Position numbers and translations under genes: made by a program. Source: Sulfitobacter indolifex (GTDB lineage Bacteria; Pseudomonadota; Alphaproteobacteria; Rhodobacterales; Rhodobacteraceae). Taken from it: a stretch of 64,000 nt of DNA. The notes below the pieces were generated by a model, which worked only from the letters and a program-made list of their open reading frames with translations, was not told where the DNA came from and made no database searches. Shown in pieces: positions 8,548 through 17,259 of the stretch. Positions within the stretch are counted from its first letter, which is position 1. Each line of letters opens with the position of its first letter. The stretch lies in assembly GCF_022788655.1 (NCBI RefSeq), contig NZ_CP084953.1, positions 62,001 to 126,000 on the forward strand, written 5' to 3'.

Positions 8548-8914
8548 ACTCGGTCATTGATTACTCTTTCGTTTGCTCTCCGATCACACGTCGAGTAATC
8601 GAGTAATAAAGATGGCGCGGGCTTCCTTCTCAGGCCCGCGTCTTGTAGTTTCTGGTGATCAAGACTCGATGAAACTTCCCACTTGGTTTGTGTCTATGGT
8701 TTTTAGGTGCCCTCATACATTCACGCATGACCGAAAGCCTTCTGGCCGGTGCGTCAGGTCAAATAAGTAAAGCAGCGCGCGAACATTCGCGAATGTCTAA
8801 AAGAGCCTATCAAAAAAACAGCTTTTAGGCTGGAGCACAGACCAGCGAGGCGCGCGCAGAGTGTGGCCTAGAGGGGCTGAGACCCATACTAGATACAAGG
8901 AATTTTTGCGAACC
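8548..8914. other. intergenic stretch with a GC-rich hairpin
   Basis: This 367-bp gap contains the inverted repeat CGCGGGC/GCCCGCG at 8616-8640, about 70 bp after the 8020 gene. It is a possible terminator, though the downstream TCTTGTAGTTT is a poor T-tract. Nothing else is recognised. Confidence 0.45.
8616..8640 (+). terminator. possible terminator after the 8020 gene
   Basis: A 7-bp GC-only stem (CGCGGGC/GCCCGCG) with an 11-nt loop is followed by a weak T-containing tail. Confidence 0.35.
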
Positions 8915-9853
8915 ATGTCGAAGTCCCGCCCTGACAAATCGGTAATTCCAAACAATTTGAACTTTGAAAGGATCGAGCGAGAGGTCAACGAAGGAGGTGG
9001 TTTTTATCACGAGACTGAGCATCACGTTATCTCCTATACCCCAGGAAAGCGGCGGCTTCTTGTTAGTTTTGACAATCTGGCCTCCTTAAAATCAAAGCAT
9101 CCTCGAAAGCCTTGGGGGCAGGACATCGCCCAGAAGAATGGATGGGGGTCGCTTGGGGTGATGACCAAGAAAAATGATTGGTTCCGTTCAACAGAACTCA
9201 CCAACTACCTCTCAGAGTTACGTGCGCAGGGTTTATTTGAAAGCTACCCTGCAGTTTCCATGTACGGAGCTTCCATGGGGGGATATGCAGCCTGCTTATT
9301 TGCTCCTCTCGCTCCAGGATGTACTGTCGTCGCATTCGCTCCCCAGTCATCGCTTTCTGCTGAGGATGCGCCATTTGAAAAGCGCTATCGTTTTGCGCGC
9401 CGTAATTATGATTGGAACTCAACTGAGTGGCGCGATGCAGCACAGGGGATAAAAGCTGCAGGCAAAGCCTATTTGATTTATGATCCCACCATACCTGAGG
9501 ATCTCATGCATGCGCAGCGCCTCACTGGGCCGCAGGTCTCTCAGCTGACTTGGCCAGGTCTGACACATAAGGTCCCTCCGACCCTAAGGCGGTTAGGCAT
9601 TTTGGGACCTGTAGCCAAAGAAACATTGACTGCAACGATGACCCATAAACGGTTCCATGAGCTGATGCGTGTGAGGATGAGCACACCCGTTTATGTGTTC
9701 CGTCTCATGGAGCGTGCGAGCGCCAAGGGGCATTACCGGTTGGTAGAACAGGCCATCGCAGGCTTGCCCAAGGGCTTTGCCAATTGGAAAATCCGCCAAC
9801 TGCGGCGAAGAAACGCGGAGAGTCTAAAAAGCTTAAGCGCTCCTCAGAAATGA
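8915..9853 (+). CDS. alpha/beta-hydrolase-fold protein of unknown substrate
   Basis: This 312-residue protein has a nucleophile-elbow motif YGASMGGYAA (about residues 118-127), preceded by a strand and followed by a FAPLAPG helix and the FAPQSSL strand, as in serine hydrolases. A possible catalytic His lies in WPGLTHKVPP. The C-terminal 80 residues are Arg-rich and helical. I chose the ATG at 8915 (MSKSRPDK) over the in-frame ATG at 8861 because it fits the start of conserved-looking sequence. The substrate is unknown; it lies beside polysaccharide genes. Confidence 0.55.
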   Translation: MSKSRPDKSVIPNNLNFERIEREVNEGGGFYHETEHHVISYTPGKRRLLVSFDNLASLKSKHPRKPWGQDIAQKNGWGSLGVMTKKNDWFRSTELTNYLSELRAQGLFESYPAVSMYGASMGGYAACLFAPLAPGCTVVAFAPQSSLSAEDAPFEKRYRFARRNYDWNSTEWRDAAQGIKAAGKAYLIYDPTIPEDLMHAQRLTGPQVSQLTWPGLTHKVPPTLRRLGILGPVAKETLTATMTHKRFHELMRVRMSTPVYVFRLMERASAKGHYRLVEQAIAGLPKGFANWKIRQLRRRNAESLKSLSAPQK

Positions 9854-9901
9854 GGGTCAGCGCCCTTGTTTAATCAGCCGCGTATCCTGATCCAGGAGCG
9901 T

Positions 9902-10114
9902 CTAGCGGCGATAGCATTTCGATTTTTGACCGAAACCTGCAGGGGTGCAAATATAGCCACCCGTACCGGATCCAGCGGACGCAGTTTTGGTTGTCTGCGC
10001 CATTGTCTGCTCGGCAAAACCAAAGCCGAAGATGACCGTTAACATCGCTGAAAATGCAAAAATACCGCGCCGGGACCGGCGTGCCAGGTTCTTGTTCACA
10101 ACTGCTCTCCTCAA
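9902..10114 (-). CDS. small secreted protein with CTPAGFGQ motif
   Basis: This 70-residue protein has a twin-Arg-rich N-terminus, a hydrophobic segment (IFAFSAMLTVIFGFGFAEQ) and a cleavage site near TMAQT. The short mature peptide ends GGYICTPAGFGQKSKCYRR. The YICTPAGFGQ-x-C ending recurs in small Rhodobacterales exported proteins of unknown role (from memory). It carries two cysteines that could form a disulfide in the periplasm. Confidence 0.6.
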   Translation of the reverse strand: MRRAVVNKNLARRSRRGIFAFSAMLTVIFGFGFAEQTMAQTTKTASAGSGTGGYICTPAGFGQKSKCYRR

Positions 10115-10327
10115 ACTCGGGCAAGCCTTTCTGATGTTGGCTTGCCTCGATGACAGTGGAGCAACTATGCGAATACGGCGTTTACGGTCAAGGCACCCGT
10201 GCGTCTAGTCCATCCCTCAAATACTTGAGGTGGGCCATTTTACGGGTGCCAGATGAGCTTTCAGGTGGCTTAGGCTTTCACGGAAAATGCCACCAAGTCT
10301 CTATAAGAAGGGTGTTTCCTGAATCAC

Positions 10328-11251
10328 TTAGCGAGCATCAGGCAGAACATGGGCGGTTTGCCGCCAGTTCGGATATCCAAAGCCGTCTGGCCATGGATAA
10401 ACTTCCTTTTGCGCAAAATAGACCACCGCTTCGAGTTCGGGATAAGAGGCACTCATCGTTCGGATATCGGCGTTCCACTGGGCGACATGCTCAGCATCAC
10501 CCGAAAATCCAAGCTCTGCGACCACGATAGGTTTGTTAAAGGTCACAGCACGCTCATACCGAGGACCGAAGATTCCCTCAAAGGTCTGTGCTTGGTCGAG
10601 TATTGCCTCTTCCCAGGGCTCGAAGCTGAACACGGAGAGCCCTACGACATCCACGACATCGTCACCGGGATAATAGTCTGCGAGGTTTTCATATCCGAGC
10701 GGGGACCACATGTAGCGTGCGGTTGGCGCATTGTTGCGGCAAATGGCGTTCATCCGGCGGAACGCGGAAATATAGTCTTCCGGGCGCCAATTAGACCAAA
10801 TGAACTGACCACTGGGGTCTTCCATTTCCTGTGCCCAACGGATTGTCATCGGGATATCAAGCTGACCTAAGGCAGAGCAGACGTTCTGCATGGTGGCATC
10901 GTAGGTACCATTTTGGATGCCTTCGCGCAGAACTGTCGGGCTGTTGCGGTCGTCGCGCGACCATGTCCAAGGCTCAATTGTGACCAACAGAGTCCGGTTG
11001 CGTTCTTTTGCGTAGGTTTCTGCCTCGAACAAACTGGGCAGCAGCACATCTTCCCAAGGAAGGAACAGATGTTCAATCGACACCCCCTTCAAATCCGAAA
11101 AGTCGCCATTTGGGTCATAGACGCCAAACGGGAGGTCCCCCGGAGGGACGGATTGTGCGGACAATGTAGTTCCCAAGGCAAGAGCGCAAAGAAGCGATAC
11201 GGCTCCAGGCGCAAATGTCCGCTTGGGGGTGAACATATGAAGGGGTTTCAT
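10328..11251 (-). CDS. GH26-like glycoside hydrolase, exported
   Basis: This 307-residue protein has a signal peptide (residues 1-33, cleavage near LSAQS). It has a TIM-barrel layout in which RWAQEME (138-144, Glu142 as acid/base) and IVVAELGFSGD (242-252, Glu246 as nucleophile) are placed as in GH26-type beta-mannanases and related endo-hydrolases. The start at 11251 follows AAAGGAGG and overlaps the glycosyltransferase stop as ATGA, so translation is coupled. An exported hydrolase at the end of a polysaccharide operon usually trims or releases the product. Confidence 0.7.
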   Translation of the reverse strand: MKPLHMFTPKRTFAPGAVSLLCALALGTTLSAQSVPPGDLPFGVYDPNGDFSDLKGVSIEHLFLPWEDVLLPSLFEAETYAKERNRTLLVTIEPWTWSRDDRNSPTVLREGIQNGTYDATMQNVCSALGQLDIPMTIRWAQEMEDPSGQFIWSNWRPEDYISAFRRMNAICRNNAPTARYMWSPLGYENLADYYPGDDVVDVVGLSVFSFEPWEEAILDQAQTFEGIFGPRYERAVTFNKPIVVAELGFSGDAEHVAQWNADIRTMSASYPELEAVVYFAQKEVYPWPDGFGYPNWRQTAHVLPDAR

Positions 11252-13098
11252 TTTGTGCCTCCTTTCAGGGGGGCTGCATTGAGCCACTGCGACCACCAGT
11301 GGGGGTTATAGACCATGACATAAGGGGAGCTTTCACCGCCCTGCCCTGCGCCTGTCACAACATAGGTAGGTATGAAGATGCGGACTGTGCTGCGTGTTTC
11401 GGTAAGCGCGACTAGGCCTGCATGGCCCCGCTCTCCTGCTGCGATAACAATGCAGGCTGCCGATAATCCCACACAAGCAAATTGCGCGACGGTTCGTGGT
11501 TTCCATACTGCAGCGCCCAATTGGTTTTCGCTCAGATGTTTGACAACAATAACTACGAAGACCGTAATGTAGAGTGTAGCGTTAACGAGAGCGAAGATGT
11601 AAAAACCAGCAGCTTGCTCTGCCCGTTCCACCCATAGCACTGGGAAGAGGGAAAAAAGCGCCAAGACTAGGTAGGGGGATAGGACCTTCCATCCCAGCAT
11701 CTGCACGTCCCGTTGGCCTTTTGGCGTCACGCGAAAGTCGACAAAGTTTCCTGTGAGCGTATCTCGCACTGCCATGAGGCTTCCCAAGATCACCCATGGC
11801 CACTGCACCAGTGCAAAGAGCATTTTTTCCCATCCCAGCACCTTGGCATCATGGGGTCGGAAGAACCCATCTGTCCGCATACATAAGACAAGGATGATCA
11901 TGACAGCGATGGAGGGCCAAACATGAAGCAGAAATGCGGGGAAGGTAAGGTTAGCATAGCGCACGTCGAAAATGAGTGCGGCGATGGGCAATATGAACAT
12001 CAGGGCCATGAAGCCGGCCAGCAGTGGATACCATAATTGGCAGAAAACAAACTGCAACTTACGGCCTGGTGACAGACCGGCAAGATAGCGCGGCGTATGC
12101 TGGAGCAGAATGGTCATTAGGCTTCGCGACCACTGAAACTCCTGCACGATCAGATCTGCCACCGTGGGGGGGCCTTCTCCCTCAGCAATAGCATCGATTG
12201 CATGCATACCTTTCCACCCTCCCGCGTTGAGGATCATGGAGGTTGAATGGTCTTCGGCCAGCTCAGGTCCGAGCCCTCCGACGGCATGCAGCGCCTTCGT
12301 TCGTACGGCATAATGGGAGCCAATACACATGGGCGCCCAGCCGTTTGCATATCCCGCCTGTACGACGCCGTGAAAGACGGCTTCTGTATGCAGCCGGCTC
12401 CTTGCGGCCCAACTGTTGGGCGCGTTGCGCGAACAGATGCTTGGTGCTGTGACATAGCCGACATCCGGATCTGCGAAGGGGCGAAGCATCTCGTGCAAAT
12501 AGTCGGGCTCGGGCACATGGTCAGCGTCAAGCTGGGACACGATGTCATAGTGCTCATAGCCGTAGTGGTCGTAAAAATAGGCGAGGTTACCTTCTTTACA
12601 CCGCGTCCGGCGGGGCCAGCTTTTGTTGTGATATGCTGCGACCCCTTTGCGCGTGGAGACATGAACATCATGCGCGTGGCACCAGTCTAGGGTCTCACGG
12701 TCAGGGTCTTCGTCAGCCAGCCAAGTATCATGGGCCACTGTTTGGGCCAGCATGGCCTTAAGCGTTGCCTTAACGACTTCAAAGGGTTCTGCCGGCGCTT
12801 TCGTAACCACCATGGCGACCCGGCATGGACCCAGCTCAGCAAGTGTGCCGGTCGTATGATGTGACCGCAAGAAAAGGTTAAGAAAATAGGCTTGGACAAA
12901 AAAGACCCAAGCGACACAAAGCGTGACCGGGACATAGAGGTACCAAGCGGTGGCGTGCTCTGACTGCAACCACCAGTGCCAAAAGAAGGCGACGGTGAGC
13001 AGCCATAGGCTGGCCAACAGAACATAGCGCCTTTTCACCTTCCCTTTCAGGAGAGGCTGGCGGAAAAGCTTCGGCTTGTGATCAGGCAGATTTTGCAT
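11248..13098 (-). CDS. membrane family-2 glycosyltransferase (polysaccharide synthase)
   Basis: This 616-residue inner-membrane protein is built like cellulose and related processive synthases. Two N-terminal membrane helices (about 25-45 and 52-75) precede a cytoplasmic GT2 domain with LDADH (190-194, DxD), AEDHS (281-285, TED-like) and QEFQW (319-323, QxxRW-like). At least five further membrane spans follow (about 350-540). The QEFQW variant departs from the classical Q(Q/R)xRW. The last 60 residues are exported-looking. It overlaps galE by 17 bp and the hydrolase by 4 bp. Confidence 0.85.
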   Translation of the reverse strand: MQNLPDHKPKLFRQPLLKGKVKRRYVLLASLWLLTVAFFWHWWLQSEHATAWYLYVPVTLCVAWVFFVQAYFLNLFLRSHHTTGTLAELGPCRVAMVVTKAPAEPFEVVKATLKAMLAQTVAHDTWLADEDPDRETLDWCHAHDVHVSTRKGVAAYHNKSWPRRTRCKEGNLAYFYDHYGYEHYDIVSQLDADHVPEPDYLHEMLRPFADPDVGYVTAPSICSRNAPNSWAARSRLHTEAVFHGVVQAGYANGWAPMCIGSHYAVRTKALHAVGGLGPELAEDHSTSMILNAGGWKGMHAIDAIAEGEGPPTVADLIVQEFQWSRSLMTILLQHTPRYLAGLSPGRKLQFVFCQLWYPLLAGFMALMFILPIAALIFDVRYANLTFPAFLLHVWPSIAVMIILVLCMRTDGFFRPHDAKVLGWEKMLFALVQWPWVILGSLMAVRDTLTGNFVDFRVTPKGQRDVQMLGWKVLSPYLVLALFSLFPVLWVERAEQAAGFYIFALVNATLYITVFVVIVVKHLSENQLGAAVWKPRTVAQFACVGLSAACIVIAAGERGHAGLVALTETRSTVRIFIPTYVVTGAGQGGESSPYVMVYNPHWWSQWLNAAPLKGGTK

Positions 13099-14086
13099 TT
13101 TGTACCTTCAATAGGCCAAAACTGCGCGCCGCATCCGCTATGATGGTATGGATGTCGGAGTGGTTTGGCTCAAAGCCTAGAATTTCCCGGGCTTGGTTGA
13201 TGTCGGCGATCAAACTGGGCGGATCCCCCTGGCGCCGAGGCGCTTTACGCACCTTTACTTCGGCGCCTGTCACCTCCTCGACCACCTGAATAATCTGCAT
13301 GTTCGACACGCCTCTTCCACTGCCAAGGTTCAACACCAAGCTGCCGCCGAATTTTTCCAAATGTGCCAATGCCATAAGATGCCCACGCACCAGATCGCTC
13401 ACATGGATGTAATCGCGCACACAGGTGCCGTCGGCTGTGTCGTAATCTGTCCCGAACAGAGCCAGCGGTTCCCCCTGCGGGCACGTGGCAGCGAGGGCCC
13501 GCGGTATAAGATGGGTTTCGGGGGAGTGTTCCTCGCACAGAGCGCCGCTTGGGTCCGCTCCGGCAGCGTTAAAATACCGCAGTATTGCAAAGTCCATGCC
13601 CGCCTGCCCTGCGGCATCGCGCAGTATGTTTTCGCAGATCAACTTGCTCTGTCCATAGGGGCTGATCGGACGTTGCGAGGTTGTTTCCGTAATAGGAATG
13701 GTTTGTGGGATGCCATAGGTGGCACAGCTGCTGGATAGGATGAAGTGGCGCACGCCGGCAGCTAAGCAGGCCTGAAGCAGAGAAATCATCCCGCAGACGT
13801 TGTTGTCGTAGTAGCTGATCGGGTCCTGCATCGAGTCCCCCACATAGGCTGAAGCGGCAAAATGCAGAACAGTTCTGGTTTTATGCTGCCATAGCGCGTG
13901 TGTGAGCTGTGTCGTATCGCGCAGATCTATATGGGCAAGCGGCCCCCATCGAACGGCGGCGCGATGACCGGTTACCAAGTTGTCGACAACCAATGGGGGG
14001 CGCCCCTCAACGCCAAGAGCATAGCAAGCGTGGCTGCCGATATAGCCTGCGCCGCCTGTCACGCATATGCCAGTCGAGGCGCTCAT
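13082..14086 (-). CDS. galE: UDP-glucose 4-epimerase
   Basis: This 334-residue extended SDR interconverts UDP-glucose and UDP-galactose (or related UDP-sugars) in the cytoplasm. The Rossmann motif TGGAGYIGSHA is at residues 10-20. The catalytic S..SCATYG and YGQSK (YxxxK) are present, as are the RYFNAAGADPSG and VRDYIHVSDL blocks typical of GalE. The length is normal. It overlaps the decarboxylase gene by 4 bp (ATGA) and the glycosyltransferase by 17 bp, so it belongs to the same operon and probably supplies precursor. Confidence 0.93.
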   Translation of the reverse strand: MSASTGICVTGGAGYIGSHACYALGVEGRPPLVVDNLVTGHRAAVRWGPLAHIDLRDTTQLTHALWQHKTRTVLHFAASAYVGDSMQDPISYYDNNVCGMISLLQACLAAGVRHFILSSSCATYGIPQTIPITETTSQRPISPYGQSKLICENILRDAAGQAGMDFAILRYFNAAGADPSGALCEEHSPETHLIPRALAATCPQGEPLALFGTDYDTADGTCVRDYIHVSDLVRGHLMALAHLEKFGGSLVLNLGSGRGVSNMQIIQVVEEVTGAEVKVRKAPRRQGDPPSLIADINQAREILGFEPNHSDIHTIIADAARSFGLLKVQNAKSA

Positions 14087-15114
14087 TCCGCGATCAGCGC
14101 AGGTTTCATCTGTCGCAGCTCAGTCTCAAAATAGGGCATTGTGTGGCGCAGCCCTTCAGCCAAAGAAATGCACGGCATCCAGTTCAGGTCCCTGTTGGCT
14201 TTTGTAATGTTGGGGCAACGTTGTCTGGGATCGTCTTGTGGCAGGTCCAAATAGTGTATGATGGGAGGAAGGCCGAGGATCTCAAGGATGCTATGGGCAA
14301 GGGCACCTATGGTGAATTCTTCTGGGTTGCCGAGGTTGTAGGGGCCAACCGCGCTGTCTGGTGCCGCCATCAAAGCCATAAGACCTGCGATCATGTCGGT
14401 AGCATAGCAAAATGACCGGGTTTGGCGGCCATCTCCGTAGATCGTAAGGGGCGCGCCGGACAGGGCTTGCACCATGAAGTTTGAGATGACCCGCCCATCG
14501 GCCGGGCACATCGCAGGGCCATAAGTGTTAAAGATCCGTGCGACCCGTATCCGAGCCCCCTTTGTCTTATAGTAGTCGTAAAACAGGGTTTCGGCGGCGC
14601 GCTTGCCTTCATCGTAACAGGCCCGAGGGCCCATCGTATTCACACAGCCCCTGTAGTCTTCCGATTGAGGGGAAGTTTCGGGATCGCCGTAGACCTCTGA
14701 GGTGGACGATTGCAAAATTTTCGCATCACAAGAAACCGCAAGTTCCAGAAGGTTTAGGGCGCCCCACATGTTGCTCTTGAGTGTATGAATGGGATCGATT
14801 TGGTACTTTTGTGGTGAGGCTGCGCAGGCAAGATTGTAGATTTCATCGACAGGGCCAATGTCTGGTAGGGGATTGATGATGTCATGCCGCATCAAGATGA
14901 AATTGGGATCACTGAGCAAGATCCCAATATTGGACATCCTGCCAGTTTCAAAGTTATCCATGCAAATGACGATATGTTCGTCATGCAAAAGCGTATGGCA
15001 CAAATGGCTCCCGAGAAAGCCAGCGCCGCCTGCAACCAAAATGCGGCGGCGAGCATCGGTATTTCTAGATGTGCTGGCCCGATCTGAGTGCAATTTGGGT
15101 ATGTGCAAATTCAT
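14083..15114 (-). CDS. UDP-glucuronate decarboxylase (UDP-xylose synthase)
   Basis: This 343-residue SDR converts UDP-glucuronate to UDP-xylose. It has AGGAGFLGSHLC near residue 28, YNLACAASP, the STSEVYGDP block, YDEGKRAAE (YxxxK) and RVARIFNTYGP, all characteristic of bacterial and plant UXS. It is the first gene of the leftward polysaccharide operon. Its substrate could come from the UDP-glucose dehydrogenase encoded at 36440-37615. The stretch TEVYGD with downstream GRVISNF supports UXS rather than dTDP-glucose dehydratase. Confidence 0.88.
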   Translation of the reverse strand: MNLHIPKLHSDRASTSRNTDARRRILVAGGAGFLGSHLCHTLLHDEHIVICMDNFETGRMSNIGILLSDPNFILMRHDIINPLPDIGPVDEIYNLACAASPQKYQIDPIHTLKSNMWGALNLLELAVSCDAKILQSSTSEVYGDPETSPQSEDYRGCVNTMGPRACYDEGKRAAETLFYDYYKTKGARIRVARIFNTYGPAMCPADGRVISNFMVQALSGAPLTIYGDGRQTRSFCYATDMIAGLMALMAAPDSAVGPYNLGNPEEFTIGALAHSILEILGLPPIIHYLDLPQDDPRQRCPNITKANRDLNWMPCISLAEGLRHTMPYFETELRQMKPALIAE

Positions 15115-15178
15115 AGGATTTCCTCCAGTATCAGACTATTAGCTCGGGCTGCGAAACGAAGGATGTCGATCGAGGCTG

Positions 15179-15199
15179 CGTCCCAACTGTGCTGGGACG
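15179..15199. promoter_or_regulatory. inverted repeat upstream of the polysaccharide operon
   Basis: CGTCCCA and TGGGACG, separated by 7 bp, lie 65-85 bp upstream of the decarboxylase start. It may be an operator or a leader hairpin. The binding partner is unknown; the LuxR-type regulator is encoded 0.7 kb upstream. Confidence 0.35.
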
Positions 15200-15319
15200 A
15201 ATGTGTAGCTCGCGACAATTCAGCGCCGACTATGTGTCTGTGATACTAGTTTAAAATCAAAATCTTACCTGTGAAGCTAACAATAGGGTTAGCCTGACCA
15301 AGCTTAAGCTTTGAGCCGG

Positions 15320-15823
15320 TCAGCGCGGGAAGTCGAACTGCTGAATAATTTTCCAGATCGCATGGTTGATAAGGGCCAACGCTTTGATGGCTGCTTCAAT
15401 ATCTTCGGCCGCAGCATCGTTGAGGGGGTGCGATTGCCCCATCTTCAGCGTGTCCTTGCGGTCGGCGATCCGCATCAGAATGGTGCGGGGATTGTCGCCA
15501 TCCGCATCAAAAGCATAGATGCAGTGATTGTAGCGGTTGCGTAGCTTGGCTTGTCCCAAAATGCGGCCTGTGATGTCGAGAATCGCGGTTCTTTGATCTG
15601 ATGGGACCCTGTCGAGCTTTGCCAGACGTTCAACAAGGTCGATCCGTGCGCGCGTGGTGTTTAAGGTCAAGAAGATGACAGTTGCCGTCTCTTTGTCCAC
15701 TTCTGATAAGCCAGCAATGAAATGGATTAACAGGCTTTCGGTGTTGGTCCAGGTATAGTTGAGCTTGCCTACGAGCAGGAGAAAATCATCAAACTGCAGA
15801 TGCCGGCCAGCATTCTCATTCAT
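15320..15823 (-). CDS. hypothetical protein co-transcribed with the LuxR gene
   Basis: I do not recognise this 167-residue, mostly helical cytoplasmic protein. The ATG at 15823 overlaps the LuxR stop as ATGA and has ATGAGGTC just upstream as a ribosome-binding site. It contains FDDFLLLVGKLNYTWTNTES near the N-terminus, an Arg-rich middle (RARIDLVERLAKLDR, LRNRYNHCIY) and a helical C-terminus. The tight coupling suggests it works with the regulator, perhaps as a modulator; that is inference. Confidence 0.65.
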   Translation of the reverse strand: MNENAGRHLQFDDFLLLVGKLNYTWTNTESLLIHFIAGLSEVDKETATVIFLTLNTTRARIDLVERLAKLDRVPSDQRTAILDITGRILGQAKLRNRYNHCIYAFDADGDNPRTILMRIADRKDTLKMGQSHPLNDAAAEDIEAAIKALALINHAIWKIIQQFDFPR

Positions 15824-16584
15824 ACTGACCTCATCTCTGTTCTGGATTTTTCCAAAAACCAAACGGCTGCTTCTGTACGGTTATTAACGCCAAGCTTAGA
15901 TATTACGTGGTGGATGTGCAGCTTTACAGTATGCTCAGAGAGGCCCAGGCTATTGGCAATAACCTTGTTCTGCTTACCTTCAGCGACACAGGTCAGTACC
16001 TGCATCTCTCGGTTTGTTAGCTCGTCTTTGGCAACTTTAAGGGCGGGATCATGCAAGCTTAAGGAAGCTTGCACAGCGGGGTCGAGCAAAGATTTTGGCT
16101 TAGCGCAAATCTCTATCGTTTCTGGTATTTGGGTGTCTGCAGAGGTGTAAAGCTCTGAGGGAATGTAGTTTTCCCCGCAGATCAAAAGCTGCAGGAGGGT
16201 CAGCCAACGATCTACGTCTCGGTTCATTGGCAGGAAAGCTAAGTTGAGTGGGGGTTGGGTTGCCCTCATATCGTTCAGGATATCTCGGACCAGCTTCGGC
16301 TGTCGGTAAGATAAAGCTACGGTGGCATTGGAAAATTGCTCAAGCAAGACCGGAAGCGCAGTTTTTAAGCCAACAGCCATAGACTGATTTAAAATGATGC
16401 TTCGAACTCTATCGGGGCGACAGACTGTTAAATCGAGAAGGGATTCGACAGAAGGCAAACGACAAAAGGCTATATTTTCAAAGCTCGTTTGAGCCAATTT
16501 AAGCAATGTGTCCGAGAAGTCATGAGAGTTTCCTACAAAAAAACAGGAGACTTTATCAGAGCTAAAATGTTCATATTTGTGCAT
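15820..16584 (-). CDS. LuxR-family transcriptional regulator with degenerate receiver-like N-terminus
   Basis: This 254-residue protein ends in a GerE/LuxR helix-turn-helix (LTNREMQVLTCVAEGKQ and NSLGLSEHTVKLHIHHVISK, about residues 190-240). The N-terminal 150 residues resemble the CsgD/VpsT type, a receiver-like domain without the usual phospho-acceptor DD/D/K pattern. Such regulators often control biofilm matrix genes. It is divergent from the repeat-protein/secretion locus across a 675-bp AT-rich region and sits upstream of the polysaccharide operon. It is therefore a candidate regulator of one or both. Confidence 0.8.
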   Translation of the reverse strand: MHKYEHFSSDKVSCFFVGNSHDFSDTLLKLAQTSFENIAFCRLPSVESLLDLTVCRPDRVRSIILNQSMAVGLKTALPVLLEQFSNATVALSYRQPKLVRDILNDMRATQPPLNLAFLPMNRDVDRWLTLLQLLICGENYIPSELYTSADTQIPETIEICAKPKSLLDPAVQASLSLHDPALKVAKDELTNREMQVLTCVAEGKQNKVIANSLGLSEHTVKLHIHHVISKLGVNNRTEAAVWFLEKSRTEMRSV

Positions 16585-17259
16585 AGCATTGTCCCTAACT
16601 TTGGCTACAACGTTCTATGCCTGTCTGCCTCATCGCGTATATTTCGTGCTGTGATAAGTCAGCAATTTTTATTTGTTTTGTTAACAAAAGATGTTTTTAA
16701 CGGGTAGAGATTCTACGCCTTTATGACTAGATAATAACACAAACGGCCCATTTTTTGCCATAATATTATCAAGAGCTCGCTCTTTCAACTTTAGGTGGTA
16801 TTTTTTTACTTTCTTAGATCGAAAGGTGTAGACCTATAGATCAAAAAATAACGCAGGTCTTCCTATTTTGACTTTCGAGTTTTTAATTTTCTATACATTT
16901 CAATAAGTTAAGTGTCTTTGGCGCTACCTAGCCCTAATGGTCAGATAGGTTTTTCTGCCAATTTTCGAGATATTCAGGCTTGTCACCTTGTCGTGATGGC
17001 GTGCTCTGCAGCCGGAGTGCGTTGGCGGTTCTGAAGGTCTGGAGTTCCTCTTCTGGAGCTTCTCTCGTTCCCGTCATTTTGTAATCAAAGCAAATAAGGG
17101 AGGCGCTATTATCAATAAAACTCAAAAGAAAACTGCGCTCTAACAACCCCTGTTTGGGTGTTTTGCGCGCTTCAAACTTCAATCCAACAGAAACGCACAG
17201 CCTTATGGTCGCTTTTGAAATGAGCAGCGATCCGGCATGTGCCCCATAGGAGAAATACA
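16585..17259. promoter_or_regulatory. AT-rich divergent regulatory region
   Basis: These 675 bp separate the LuxR gene from the repeat-protein gene. The first 350 bp are much richer in A+T than anything else nearby and contain a perfect palindrome, TTTTGTTAACAAAA, at 16676-16689 plus several T- and A-tracts. Rightward frames end before 17239. It should hold both promoters. H-NS-type silencing is plausible, since an H-NS-like gene lies at 33 kb. Confidence 0.5.
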
